Shown: positions 1 through 7,376 of the stretch, piece by piece | Layout: each line of letters opens with the position of its first letter | Position numbering within the stretch: the stretch's first letter is position 1 | Assembly: GCA_016866585.1 (NCBI GenBank) | Contig: VGMB01000037.1 | Location: 1-10,750, forward strand | From: Chlamydiota bacterium | Lineage (GTDB): Bacteria; Chlamydiota; Chlamydiia; Chlamydiales; Rhabdochlamydiaceae | DNA length: 10,750 bases | Reading direction: 5' to 3' | The notes under the pieces: generated by a model | Told to the model about the DNA's origin: nothing | Database searches by the model: none | The model's input: only the letters and a program-made list of their open reading frames with translations | Made by a program: the position numbers and the translations under genes

Positions 1-321
1 TTGCTCAGAAGTATTACTACTATCGAATTGACTACTAGCATAAAATCTGAAAGTTAAAGAGCCAATAGATCTGCTAAGCAATCTTCCAACGTCCTGTATT
101 GTCCTTATGCCAAGGCAATAAACTTTTTCAGATAGTCGATTATATTCTATACTCTGATAACCTGTTATTTGAAATCTTGATAAATCATCGTATAAAGTCT
201 GAACAACAGCAACATCTTCTTTGGATAAATGTAAATCAGATGTTTTAAGAAGTAAAACATCAAGAGATGAAATAGCAGACTGGATTCTAAGAGAAAGAGA
301 CAAACAAAACCTAAAAAACAC
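1..321 (-). CDS. Unassigned protein, N-terminal part, runs off the left edge
   Basis: One minus-strand frame is open from base 330 to the left edge, about 107 codons, in a stretch where both other minus frames carry several stops. The translation looks like a real protein: mixed helical segments such as SSLDVLLLKTSDLHLSKED and a more polar, Ser-rich end (SSQFDSSNTSEQ). There is no in-frame ATG. The candidates are GTG at 321-319, with only a weak A-rich leader, or TTG at 303-301, with an AGG at 312-310 six bases before it. An exact TATAAT lies on the minus strand at 341-336. It follows the 600-residue orphan in the same direction after a 76-base AT-rich gap, so it may have its own promoter. 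I do not recognise the family. It could also be the 5' remnant of a decayed gene. No function is proposed. Confidence 0.55.
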   Translation of the reverse strand, partial: MFFRFCLSLSLRIQSAISSLDVLLLKTSDLHLSKEDVAVVQTLYDDLSRFQITGYQSIEYNRLSEKVYCLGIRTIQDVGRLLSRSIGSLTFRFYASSQFDSSNTSEQ

Positions 322-397
322 ACAATTCTTTTAATATTATAAAAAAAAAAAAATTTAAAATCACCACAAAATAAAAAACTTACATGGTATAAATTAT
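322..397. other. AT-rich spacer with an A13 homopolymer
   Basis: This gap lies between the stop of the 600-residue orphan and the partial gene at the left edge. It is almost all A and T, with 13 consecutive A on the plus strand (341-353). On the minus strand the T-run leads directly into TATAAT. I see no GC-rich hairpin, so there is no clear terminator for the upstream gene. Confidence 0.6.
336..341 (-). promoter_or_regulatory. Candidate -10 element for the left-edge gene
   Basis: The minus strand reads TATAAT here, an exact sigma-70-type -10, directly after a T-run. No good -35 hexamer sits 16-18 bases upstream. In DNA this AT-rich a chance match is quite possible. Confidence 0.3.
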
Positions 398-2200
398 TTA
401 AATAACATTAAAATATTTTAAAATTTTTAATACTCCATCTGAGGTTAGCTGGCTTACAATTTCATGATCATCGATTAAATCCCATCCCTTATCTAAAGGA
501 AAAGAAAGTAATTCAAAAATTTGATTTATGGAGTAATATATTTTATTACCTTTTTCTGGAGATAGCATAGCTTCTTGCAAATACATTTCTTTAATATCTT
601 TTACTAGTATATCTATTGAAAAATATTTTAAAAAAGCAGTGAAGATTTCTTGAGGAGTCTTTTCTAATAAAATTTTGGAAATAAGATGCGCTTTGGGATC
701 ATATTGTATTTGATGATCCATTCCTACTATCGGACAAATTATATTTTTAACATAGTTACTATTGTGTGCAAGTTCAGGAATCGATTTAGGACATCCTGTA
801 ATATCTGAAAGTAGAGTCTGATCACCCGAAACAATATGATAAAATCTTTTTTCTAAAACGTCCCTTATTTTATCATGAAGAAACTCTATAGAGGGACTGC
901 TGATAATTCCAGATTCTGATTTATATTTATATTCAGATGGAAGCTGATGATATGCAATATAGATTGCTTCTTTTTTCCCCAAGTGACAATTTTGTATTGA
1001 TACCGACAACTTAGAGCAGCATTCTATGAAATCTTCTGAGCTTTCTTTATCCATTAAAAAAACTAAAAATGCCGAAAAAAGAGCTCCTTCTCTTGATAAA
1101 CTTGAAGAATTAAAAGGCGAAAGTAAAGAATAAAAAAAGATGTCAGAAAAACTATTTCTTACATTCTCTAAAGAGTCGTTTGAGCATGTCATAACATGAG
1201 CTGATATTTGTTTTTTTTCTTGAACACTCATCTTATTAATAATTGCATCAAATCTTTTAAGAACATGATGTAATAAATCTGGACCCAAAGGTAGAGACCT
1301 CACAATATTCCTAACCTGATCTATTGTGATTTTGGAACTAGAAAAAAGACTTTTTAATCCCTGTAAAGAAATCTTCATTTGCTCATCTAAAAAACAAGTC
1401 GTCGAAAAATTGAGTACCGGAGGGTTTCTTTCTAAAAGCAAGCATTTGTAGTATACTTTATCCGCAACAGACATATCTTCTTTTCTTTCAAATATAGACA
1501 AATGCTCAAGCAACAATGATATCAAATCTGCATCGTGAGATAAGTGAAACTTATCTAGATGCCTTAAGATCGATAGCGCAAGTGGTTGTTCTGTGCTATC
1601 AGGATCTTCAAGCTCTAAACACATATGCATAAATCTATGAAATTCTGTTGTACATGCAGGATGTCGTTTAAGAATATTATCAATACAATCGAGAAGAGGC
1701 ATTTCGATAAACTCTCTTTTTGCAATCTGCGCTACGAGATGTGATATGGCCCTATGAAAGGAGGAAGGTAATGCTGCACATCCCATTTGTAAGATGCTAT
1801 AAATAGAAACTAAGATAGCTGGTGTATTTTCTTTACAATTACTAACTAACTCAGAGCTATCTGGTAATTGTAAATGGCTTTGTTTAGACTGGTCAAAATC
1901 CAAATCCGAAGCATGTGCTGTATGTCTATGTTCAAAATTATCAAAAGGTTCTTTCGCTCTAACGATCGTTCTACCAAATAAGGCAGAGACCTGAAATAAA
2001 GAAACTAATTTCTGATAACCATAATGATTAATATCTTCTAGATGATCTAATAAACTTCCAGAATTATTGACCATCGATTGAATATATCTACTAAAAAAAC
2101 CAAAAAATTGATCTCCTGATGATCTTGGTCGTTCTTTATGTGGATCCCCATCTTGGATGGGATTATTTCTATGCAACAAAGATAAAACTTTATTTACCAT
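398..2200 (-). CDS. Unassigned 600-residue protein downstream of a heptosyltransferase
   Basis: I do not recognise this protein. It has 600 codons in one uninterrupted frame, starting at ATG 2200 with a GGAAG ribosome site (2207-2211) six bases upstream. The start overlaps the end of the upstream heptosyltransferase gene by 11 bp, so the two are very probably co-transcribed and translationally coupled. The sequence shows no signal peptide and no convincing membrane span. It is rich in Leu, Ser, Ile and Lys, and looks mostly helical with many short amphipathic stretches (for example FHRAISHLVAQIAKREF near residue 147). About 19 Cys and His residues are scattered without a CxxC pattern, and no nucleotide-binding motif is visible. 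The N-terminus is basic and polar (HRNNPIQDGDPHKERPRSSG). A cytoplasmic protein, or a secreted effector without an N-terminal signal, would both fit. A helical-repeat fold is only a guess. Confidence 0.8.
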   Translation of the reverse strand: MVNKVLSLLHRNNPIQDGDPHKERPRSSGDQFFGFFSRYIQSMVNNSGSLLDHLEDINHYGYQKLVSLFQVSALFGRTIVRAKEPFDNFEHRHTAHASDLDFDQSKQSHLQLPDSSELVSNCKENTPAILVSIYSILQMGCAALPSSFHRAISHLVAQIAKREFIEMPLLDCIDNILKRHPACTTEFHRFMHMCLELEDPDSTEQPLALSILRHLDKFHLSHDADLISLLLEHLSIFERKEDMSVADKVYYKCLLLERNPPVLNFSTTCFLDEQMKISLQGLKSLFSSSKITIDQVRNIVRSLPLGPDLLHHVLKRFDAIINKMSVQEKKQISAHVMTCSNDSLENVRNSFSDIFFYSLLSPFNSSSLSREGALFSAFLVFLMDKESSEDFIECCSKLSVSIQNCHLGKKEAIYIAYHQLPSEYKYKSESGIISSPSIEFLHDKIRDVLEKRFYHIVSGDQTLLSDITGCPKSIPELAHNSNYVKNIICPIVGMDHQIQYDPKAHLISKILLEKTPQEIFTAFLKYFSIDILVKDIKEMYLQEAMLSPEKGNKIYYSINQIFELLSFPLDKGWDLIDDHEIVSQLTSDGVLKILKYFNVI

Positions 2201-3263
2201 AAACTTCTTCCAGCAAAGAATCTATCGAATTTATGATAACTTTGGGAGATATGGTATACAAGCAGTCACTCATTTTACTCCCTGCACAACCATCTTTAAA
2301 ACAAGGACGACAAGGGACAGTTTTCGTTACCACTCTAGAATGCGCATGCATCCATGGCCCCCAATTAACTTCAGATGTAGGACCAAAAAGTACGACAACA
2401 GGAGTCTTAAGAGCGGAGGCCATATGCAAAGGAACTGAGTCTACACAGAAAAGCATCTGGCTCCCTTTGATAACAGCACCCAGTTCTTTTAAACTAGTCT
2501 TTCCTGAAAGATCTATAATACCTTCTTTCGGCAAAAGTGCTACTATACTCGCTACGATATCCATCTCCTGCTTATCAGGACCTGAAGTAAAAACGACTTT
2601 TTTACCACGAAGTATAAGATCTTTAACAACATTTGCTACGATATGAGGGGGCGGGCACTTAAAGCGCCATCTCGAGACTGGATGTACAACGACATAGTCT
2701 TTTATACCTTCAATAAGCATTAAGGCTCGTTGCCGATCTTCATCGGAAATATGGAAAAATAGCTCCCTATCTTCTTCGCTAGGAAAAAGACCTATGCAGC
2801 GTAATGCATCAAGCTGTTTTTCTACTGTATGTCGTGGTGTAGAAGACGATTTAATCGTATGAGAATAGGCGTTCTTCTTACCTTCTCTTTGCATGCCTAC
2901 TGAGTATTTAGGCCTACATATCTTAGCTATGAGAGCTCCTCTGTCTCCTTCTGTAAGATTTATGATCATATCATATTTTTGACGTCGTATCTTTCGCAGG
3001 ATCTGTACTTCTTTCACGATCTTTTTAAAAAATGAGAGCTTTTTCCAGGCTTTATCATAGTGAAAAAATGTATTTACATCAGGATGACCCTCTAACATGG
3101 GGTATGTGTCTTTATACACATAAGCATCGAGCTGAACATCGGGCAACGCCTTACGCAAATGAGAAAAAAGGGGACTTGTAAGTAACACATCGCCGTGATG
3201 GCGTAACTTTATTACTAGGATTTTTTTTACCTTAGACAGATCTGGATAATTACCATAGGTCAT
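2190..3263 (-). CDS. Lipopolysaccharide heptosyltransferase, GT9 / RfaQ (heptosyltransferase III) type
   Basis: A 357-residue GT-B glycosyltransferase of family 9, which transfers heptose from ADP-heptose to the LPS inner core at the cytoplasmic face of the inner membrane. The N-terminal half opens with KILVIKLRHHGDVLLTSPL (residues 14-32), whose Asp25 matches the catalytic Asp of the family. The C-terminal half has VVHPVSRWRFKCP (192-204) and DSVPLHMASALKTPVVVLFG (275-294), the ADP-heptose site. A Cys-rich stretch at 318-334 (CRPC..DGC....SDC) is typical of RfaQ-type members. The frame stays open to 3377, but the start at ATG 3263 is preferred: it has GAGGA (3270-3274) six bases before it, gives the normal family length, and does not run into divergent ndk. 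It leads a minus-strand operon with the 600-residue orphan. Which heptose it adds cannot be read from the sequence, so heptosyltransferase I or II remains possible. Confidence 0.88.
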   Translation of the reverse strand: MTYGNYPDLSKVKKILVIKLRHHGDVLLTSPLFSHLRKALPDVQLDAYVYKDTYPMLEGHPDVNTFFHYDKAWKKLSFFKKIVKEVQILRKIRRQKYDMIINLTEGDRGALIAKICRPKYSVGMQREGKKNAYSHTIKSSSTPRHTVEKQLDALRCIGLFPSEEDRELFFHISDEDRQRALMLIEGIKDYVVVHPVSRWRFKCPPPHIVANVVKDLILRGKKVVFTSGPDKQEMDIVASIVALLPKEGIIDLSGKTSLKELGAVIKGSQMLFCVDSVPLHMASALKTPVVVLFGPTSEVNWGPWMHAHSRVVTKTVPCRPCFKDGCAGSKMSDCLYTISPKVIINSIDSLLEEVYGK

Positions 3264-3269
3264 AGATCT

Positions 3270-3274
3270 TCCTC
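3270..3274 (-). promoter_or_regulatory. Ribosome binding site fixing the heptosyltransferase start
   Basis: The minus strand reads AAGAGGA followed by six bases and ATG (3263). This strong site supports the shorter protein over a start at 3377, which would overlap the beginning of ndk. Confidence 0.7.
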
Positions 3275-3305
3275 TTTTTTTAGGATGAGAATAATCTAGC
3301 AGAAT

Positions 3306-3335
3306 CCTATAATTTAGGCCTGTTGAATCTATCAA
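3306..3335 (-). promoter_or_regulatory. Candidate promoter of the heptosyltransferase operon
   Basis: On the minus strand TTGATA (3335-3330) is followed, 18 bases later, by TATAGG (3311-3306). The -35 is good and the -10 moderate. It shares bases with the opposite-facing ndk -10. Confidence 0.35.
3308..3313 (+). promoter_or_regulatory. Candidate ndk -10 element
   Basis: This is an exact TATAAT about 40 bases before the ndk start codon, which would give a leader of roughly 35 bases. The -35 region is poor (ATGAGA at 17-bp spacing), so transcription may be weak or assisted. Confidence 0.45.
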
Positions 3336-3354
3336 ATCTTTAGGAGTTATTAGA

Positions 3355-3774
3355 ATGGAACAAACACTATCTATCATAAAGCCAGATGCAGTTGCAGGAA
3401 ATCACATTGGACCTATCCTTGCACGCTTTGAAAATGCAGGCCTTAAAGTTGTCGCAGCAAAAATGCTTCACCTCTCTACAGAGCAAGCTAAAGGATTTTA
3501 TGCAGTCCACGCACACCGTCCTTTTTTCCAAGAGCTCGTTTCTTTTATGATTTCTGGTCCTGTTCTCGTATCAGTACTGGAAGGAAAAGATGCTGTAATG
3601 AAAAACCGCAAACTCATGGGAGCTACAAATCCAGCTGAAGCTGAAGCAGGCACTATACGCGCAGACTTTGCAAAATCTATTGATAAAAATGCCGTACACG
3701 GATCAGACAGCTTAGAGAATGCAAAAACAGAAATTGCGTTCTTTTTTAAACCATCTGAAATTTTTTCTAGATAA
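3355..3774 (+). CDS. ndk: Nucleoside diphosphate kinase
   Basis: Transfers the gamma phosphate from ATP to nucleoside diphosphates through a phosphohistidine, balancing NTP and dNTP pools in the cytosol. The 139 residues are normal for the family. The opening TLSIIKPDAV contains Lys9. Tyr49 (GFYAVH), Arg85, Arg102 and Asn112 fall at the expected nucleotide-site positions, and His115 in NAVHGSDS is the phosphorylated residue. The ATG at 3355 has TAGGAG (3341-3346) eight bases before it. It is a single-gene unit, divergent from the heptosyltransferase and closed by a hairpin terminator. The MEQTLSIIKPD opening and PFFQELV.FMISGPV resemble chlamydial Ndk as I remember it, with gammaproteobacterial enzymes as the alternative. 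No key residue is missing. Confidence 0.97.
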   Translation: MEQTLSIIKPDAVAGNHIGPILARFENAGLKVVAAKMLHLSTEQAKGFYAVHAHRPFFQELVSFMISGPVLVSVLEGKDAVMKNRKLMGATNPAEAEAGTIRADFAKSIDKNAVHGSDSLENAKTEIAFFFKPSEIFSR

Positions 3775-3794
3775 GATCTTTTTATCTTCTAAAA

Positions 3795-3826
3795 AGGCTC
3801 TAAGATAATCTTGGAGCCTAATTTTT
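3795..3826 (+). terminator. Intrinsic terminator after ndk
   Basis: AGGCTC and GAGCCT (3795-3800, 3814-3819) form the base of an inverted repeat that continues inward through a G-U pair and AAG/CTT, followed by AATTTTT. It lies 20 bases past the ndk stop. Confidence 0.8.
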
Positions 3827-3902
3827 ATGTGGAAAAAAAAATTTAGTATACCTTATTCCTTAAAGCGTTCTGAACGAATTCATAACTAACAAAGGAGATG
3901 TT

Positions 3903-4610
3903 ATGAAAAAAACTTTAGGAATACTGAGTATTTTTTTCTCCACATGTGTAAGCTTTAATGCATTTTCCTCATTGGAAGAAAGCAACCTCGAACACAGCAC
4001 TATTCATCAAAATATTATTTCTTCAGAATCAGAGACCCTTATTAAGAATATCAAAGAGATGTTTGCTGACGGCATATCCATTTCAGATATCACAAACGCA
4101 TATCAAATGATCGATGCTGTGATGCAGCATAATCCTGATATGACCGTGGAAGAAAAAAGAGCTTTCGCAACAAACATCATCTGTAAAATTTCTGATATGA
4201 TACATATTCCTTACATGCCAGAGATTATTGTAGATTCTGTTGTAGAAATATGCGCGCCCATCTTATCTATGCTTATGTATCCGGAAAATGGATCACTACA
4301 ATGTCTTGATTCTATAAAAGGAATACCTCATGAACTCGAAATAAGAAAAGCTATTGATGGATTTATTGATGATCTCTCCGATGGAATTACCTTAGAAGAA
4401 ATACCAACTTGCTTCATGTTTGCTTCTTCATTTGCAATTAGCTGTAAAGATTTAGATTCTCATAATCGAGGAAATGTTGCTAAATTTATCATTTCAGAAC
4501 TTCTAGATAAAACTGACACACCTTTCCTGCCTGATTTTTTCAGCGACGCAGTATTTAAAACACTCGGATTTAGCATGATAGATTATTTCATAGCTAAAGG
4601 CGATATATAA
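3903..4610 (+). CDS. Predicted exported protein with two copies of one ~85-residue module
   Basis: I do not recognise the family. The 235-residue protein starts at ATG 3903 after a strong AAAGGAG (3891-3897). Residues 1-23 form a likely Sec signal peptide: KK, a hydrophobic core, then cleavage near FNAFS-S. The mature part contains two related modules (about 46-127 and 150-231) that align without gaps at an offset of 104 residues. DGI at 56-58 matches 160-162, Ile63 matches Ile167, A..II at 89-93 matches 193-197, Asp98 matches Asp202, and PYMP at 103-106 matches PFLP at 207-210, each followed by an acidic residue and then D.V four to six positions on. Each module looks helical and ends in a hydrophobic segment. 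It follows the ndk terminator, so it probably has its own promoter (a TATACC at 3847 is one weak candidate), and it converges on carB. A periplasmic, surface or secreted protein is plausible. No function can be named. Confidence 0.82.
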   Translation: MKKTLGILSIFFSTCVSFNAFSSLEESNLEHSTIHQNIISSESETLIKNIKEMFADGISISDITNAYQMIDAVMQHNPDMTVEEKRAFATNIICKISDMIHIPYMPEIIVDSVVEICAPILSMLMYPENGSLQCLDSIKGIPHELEIRKAIDGFIDDLSDGITLEEIPTCFMFASSFAISCKDLDSHNRGNVAKFIISELLDKTDTPFLPDFFSDAVFKTLGFSMIDYFIAKGDI

Positions 4611-4617
4611 CATAAGT

Positions 4618-4649
4618 AAGGGCTTTTATGAGTCACTATAAGAGCCCTT
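4618..4649. terminator. Hairpin between convergent genes, probable two-way terminator
   Basis: AAGGGCTTTTAT (4618-4629) pairs with ATAAGAGCCCTT (4638-4649), with one G-U pair and an 8-base loop. It sits between the 235-residue gene and carB and contains the carB stop codon. The U-runs after the stem are short on both strands (ATTTA one way, ACTTAT the other), so its efficiency is uncertain. Confidence 0.6.
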
Positions 4650-7376
4650 ATTTACATCACGTACCTGCTGCACAGAAATCAATGGATCATTACTGAGACT
4701 CTTATCCATCATACTGTTACCTACAGCTTCCAAGTATCTAATACACATAGATTCTCCTGTAGATTTCATTTCAACTCCTAGTTTAGTTTTACCAAAAACA
4801 TTTTCGGAAAAAAAAGGAACCTTAATCGAATAAAATACCCCCCTATCACCACTTGAATATGAAAAAGATTTGCCCATGATTGTTTTTATCGCAAGGTCTA
4901 TGAGATTGACTCCTGATGCCTTTGTAATAAAGGGAATAGATCTTGAAGCCCTTAAGTTGACTTCTAACACGAAAATCATTTCCTGTTTTACCGCCACCTG
5001 AAGATTCATAATACCATTGAAATTTAGATAATTAGTAATCGCAAAAGCCGCTTTTTTTATCTTATTCTGTATTTCAATCGATAAAGAAAATGGAGGAAAT
5101 ATCGCTATCGAGTCTCCCGAATGGATTCCTGTTGGATCGATCTGCTCTGAAATCATCGTAAGGAAAATTTCTTTTTTTTGATCTACAATTACCTCCACAT
5201 CGCATTCGATAGCGCTCTGCAAAAATTCTTCTATAAAAACCTGCGTTAATTGATGAGAAAAAGCACAATCCACATATGTAGATAGGTCTATCCCATCATA
5301 TAGTACTTTTGTCCCTACTCCCCCAATAGAATAGCTTGGACGCGCAACTATGGGATAGCGCAATTCACAAGAGATAAACTCTCCTTTGTTAATAATTTTA
5401 CTAGGGAGCGTATCAAGAGATAAACTGCATAGCATCTTATGAAACAGCTCCCTATCCTCACATATATTGACAACGTTATGCGACAGCCCTAAAAGATTTA
5501 CTCCTCTTCTATGTAGTTCTTTAGCCATATTTAAAGGCTGCTGTCCTCCAAACTGCAGATATACTCCGATAGGCTTTTCTCGAGCTATAATGTACATAAC
5601 ATCTTCAATCGTTATCGGAGAAAAATAAAGGCTGCATGCTATAGAGGGATCTGTAGAAACGGTCTCAGGATTACAGTTCATAACAATCGGTACAACACCT
5701 ATTGCTTTTAATGCTCTGGCGGCATGCACGCAGCTATAGTCGAACTCTATACCCTGGCCTATAGAATTAGGTCCACTTCCTATAATAAGTACTTTAGGCT
5801 TATCATGAGCATATATCTCTTTATCCTGTTCATCAAAGGAAGCATACCAAGATGCATACTCTAGAGGTAGTTCTGCCGAAGACCTTTCTATAGGTCTGAA
5901 AGAGGGGTAAATGCCATACTCCAATAATTTCCTCTCCACCTCTTCTTCATTGATAGAAAGTACAGAGGCTATCCAAATATTAGAAAAGCCAATTTGCTTT
6001 GCCAAAAAAAGATCTTCCTTTTTAAGACTAATCTTTTTTTCCTCTTCGACCAGACGCTCCATCTGTTCTAAAAACCATAGATCAATATATGTTGCTTTAT
6101 GAATATCATACAGGGAATACCCTCTTCTAAATGCTTCAAAAATATGCCATAAGCGCTTTGAAGTTGCTGAAAGATCTATTCGATCGATCTCAAAAAAAGA
6201 GAAGCTTGCCATTGCTCTTAGCAGAGCAAAACTGAAAGTATTTCCAAAAGCTAAAACCTCCCCTATCGACTGCATATGTGTACCTAAGCAATCTGATAGA
6301 TGCGGAAATTTCTCAAAGACAAATTTTGGAATCTTGATAGCGCAATAATCAAGGGAAGGCTCAATAGCGCACGTATCGATCTCATTTAATGTATAACCAA
6401 TAGCAAGTTTAGCTCCAATAGTTGCGATCGGAAATGATGTTGCCTTAGATGCAAGGGCTGATGAGCGAGATAGCCTTGGGTTCATTTCAATAACGTAAAA
6501 CTGCTCATTCTTTGGATCGACTGCAAACTGAACGTTAGCACCGCCTCCATAGATTCCCACCTCAGCCATAACAGCAAATGAAGTAGCTCTCAGCGTCTGA
6601 TATAACCTGTCCGTAAGAGTGATCGGCGGTGTTAAGGTTATAGAATCACCAGTATGCACACCCATGGGATCTATATTCTCTATGCAGCATACGCTAAAGC
6701 AATTTCCGAGATTGTCTCTTAGGATCTCAAACTCAAACTCCTTCCACCCCTCTAAAAAAGGAGATACGGTTAGCACAGCCCCTTCAGCAAATGCCTTAGC
6801 GCAGAAAGATATCATCTCAGAGTAGTTATAGAATACCCCGCTATTTGCACCCGCTAGAGAAAAGCTTGTTCTTATAATTAAAGGAAAAGTGATTTGCTTT
6901 AAGCACAACTGTAGATCATTCGTTGAATTAAGCTCATAAGATAGCAGAACTGGAATACCTGCAGAAGATAGGGACTGTGAAAACTCCTTGCGATTCTCCC
7001 CTTTTTGTATGGATTGTATACTTGCCCCAATTACTTCAATAGCATATCGATCAAGAATACCTTCATAATACAGGTCTAATACTAAGTTAAGCGCCGTTTG
7101 TCCTCCCATTGTTGCCAATAGGGCACAAGGTTTATGTTTTTTTACTATTTTCTCAACAACAGATGTAGTCATTTCCTCTATGTATGTATGATCTGCCATA
7201 TCATGATCTGTCATAATACTTGCTGGATTTGAATTAAGTAATATGACGGTAAACCCTTCCTCTTTCAGAGAGATACAAGCTTGAGTTCCCGCATAGTCAA
7301 ATTCACAGGCCTGCCCCACGCGAATAGGACCCGATCCAAGAACAAGGATAGTTTTAATGTCACTTCTTCTTGGCAC
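4626..7376 (-). CDS. carB: Carbamoyl phosphate synthetase large subunit lacking the allosteric domain
   Basis: Makes carbamoyl phosphate for pyrimidine and arginine synthesis from bicarbonate, two ATP and ammonia supplied by CarA. Residues 1-400 are the carboxyphosphate synthetase domain (GSGPIRVGQACEFDYAGTQ; Arg129, Arg169, Glu215; GVHTGDSI; VIEMNPR with Glu297, Asn299 and Arg301). About 400-527 is the oligomerisation domain. From 528 (PKVLIIGSGPNSIGQGIEFD) to about 905 is the carbamoyl phosphate domain (Arg642, ARPSY Arg679, GIHSGDS, Glu805, Asn807, Arg809). The protein ends at 916, against about 1,070 usually, so the MGS-like domain that senses UMP, IMP and ornithine is absent. The glycine-rich ATP loops are unusual (SLAGANSG, SIGGVGTK), and EVNPR has become EVNLR. 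The start is GTG 7376 with GAGGA (7383-7387) six bases upstream, overlapping carA by 17 bp. The frame is intact. It is probably active but unregulated, though decay is possible. Confidence 0.93.
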   Translation of the reverse strand: MPRRSDIKTILVLGSGPIRVGQACEFDYAGTQACISLKEEGFTVILLNSNPASIMTDHDMADHTYIEEMTTSVVEKIVKKHKPCALLATMGGQTALNLVLDLYYEGILDRYAIEVIGASIQSIQKGENRKEFSQSLSSAGIPVLLSYELNSTNDLQLCLKQITFPLIIRTSFSLAGANSGVFYNYSEMISFCAKAFAEGAVLTVSPFLEGWKEFEFEILRDNLGNCFSVCCIENIDPMGVHTGDSITLTPPITLTDRLYQTLRATSFAVMAEVGIYGGGANVQFAVDPKNEQFYVIEMNPRLSRSSALASKATSFPIATIGAKLAIGYTLNEIDTCAIEPSLDYCAIKIPKFVFEKFPHLSDCLGTHMQSIGEVLAFGNTFSFALLRAMASFSFFEIDRIDLSATSKRLWHIFEAFRRGYSLYDIHKATYIDLWFLEQMERLVEEEKKISLKKEDLFLAKQIGFSNIWIASVLSINEEEVERKLLEYGIYPSFRPIERSSAELPLEYASWYASFDEQDKEIYAHDKPKVLIIGSGPNSIGQGIEFDYSCVHAARALKAIGVVPIVMNCNPETVSTDPSIACSLYFSPITIEDVMYIIAREKPIGVYLQFGGQQPLNMAKELHRRGVNLLGLSHNVVNICEDRELFHKMLCSLSLDTLPSKIINKGEFISCELRYPIVARPSYSIGGVGTKVLYDGIDLSTYVDCAFSHQLTQVFIEEFLQSAIECDVEVIVDQKKEIFLTMISEQIDPTGIHSGDSIAIFPPFSLSIEIQNKIKKAAFAITNYLNFNGIMNLQVAVKQEMIFVLEVNLRASRSIPFITKASGVNLIDLAIKTIMGKSFSYSSGDRGVFYSIKVPFFSENVFGKTKLGVEMKSTGESMCIRYLEAVGNSMMDKSLSNDPLISVQQVRDVNKGSYSDS

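Noticed and set aside
2157..2646. Plus-strand open frames opposite the heptosyltransferase
   Set aside because: They lie wholly against a well-supported gene, lack ribosome sites and encode no recognisable protein.
3264..3377. N-terminal extension of the heptosyltransferase to an ATG at 3377
   Set aside because: It would add 38 residues unlike the family and overlap the start of ndk. The ATG at 3263 has a strong ribosome site and gives normal length.
3903..3975. Lipoprotein signal at Cys15 of the exported protein
   Set aside because: The residues before Cys15 (FST) do not make a normal lipobox, and Cys15 lies within the hydrophobic core. A cleavable Sec signal near residue 23 fits better.
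5074..6825. Short open frames inside carB on both strands
   Set aside because: All overlap conserved CarB motifs and have no start signals of their own.
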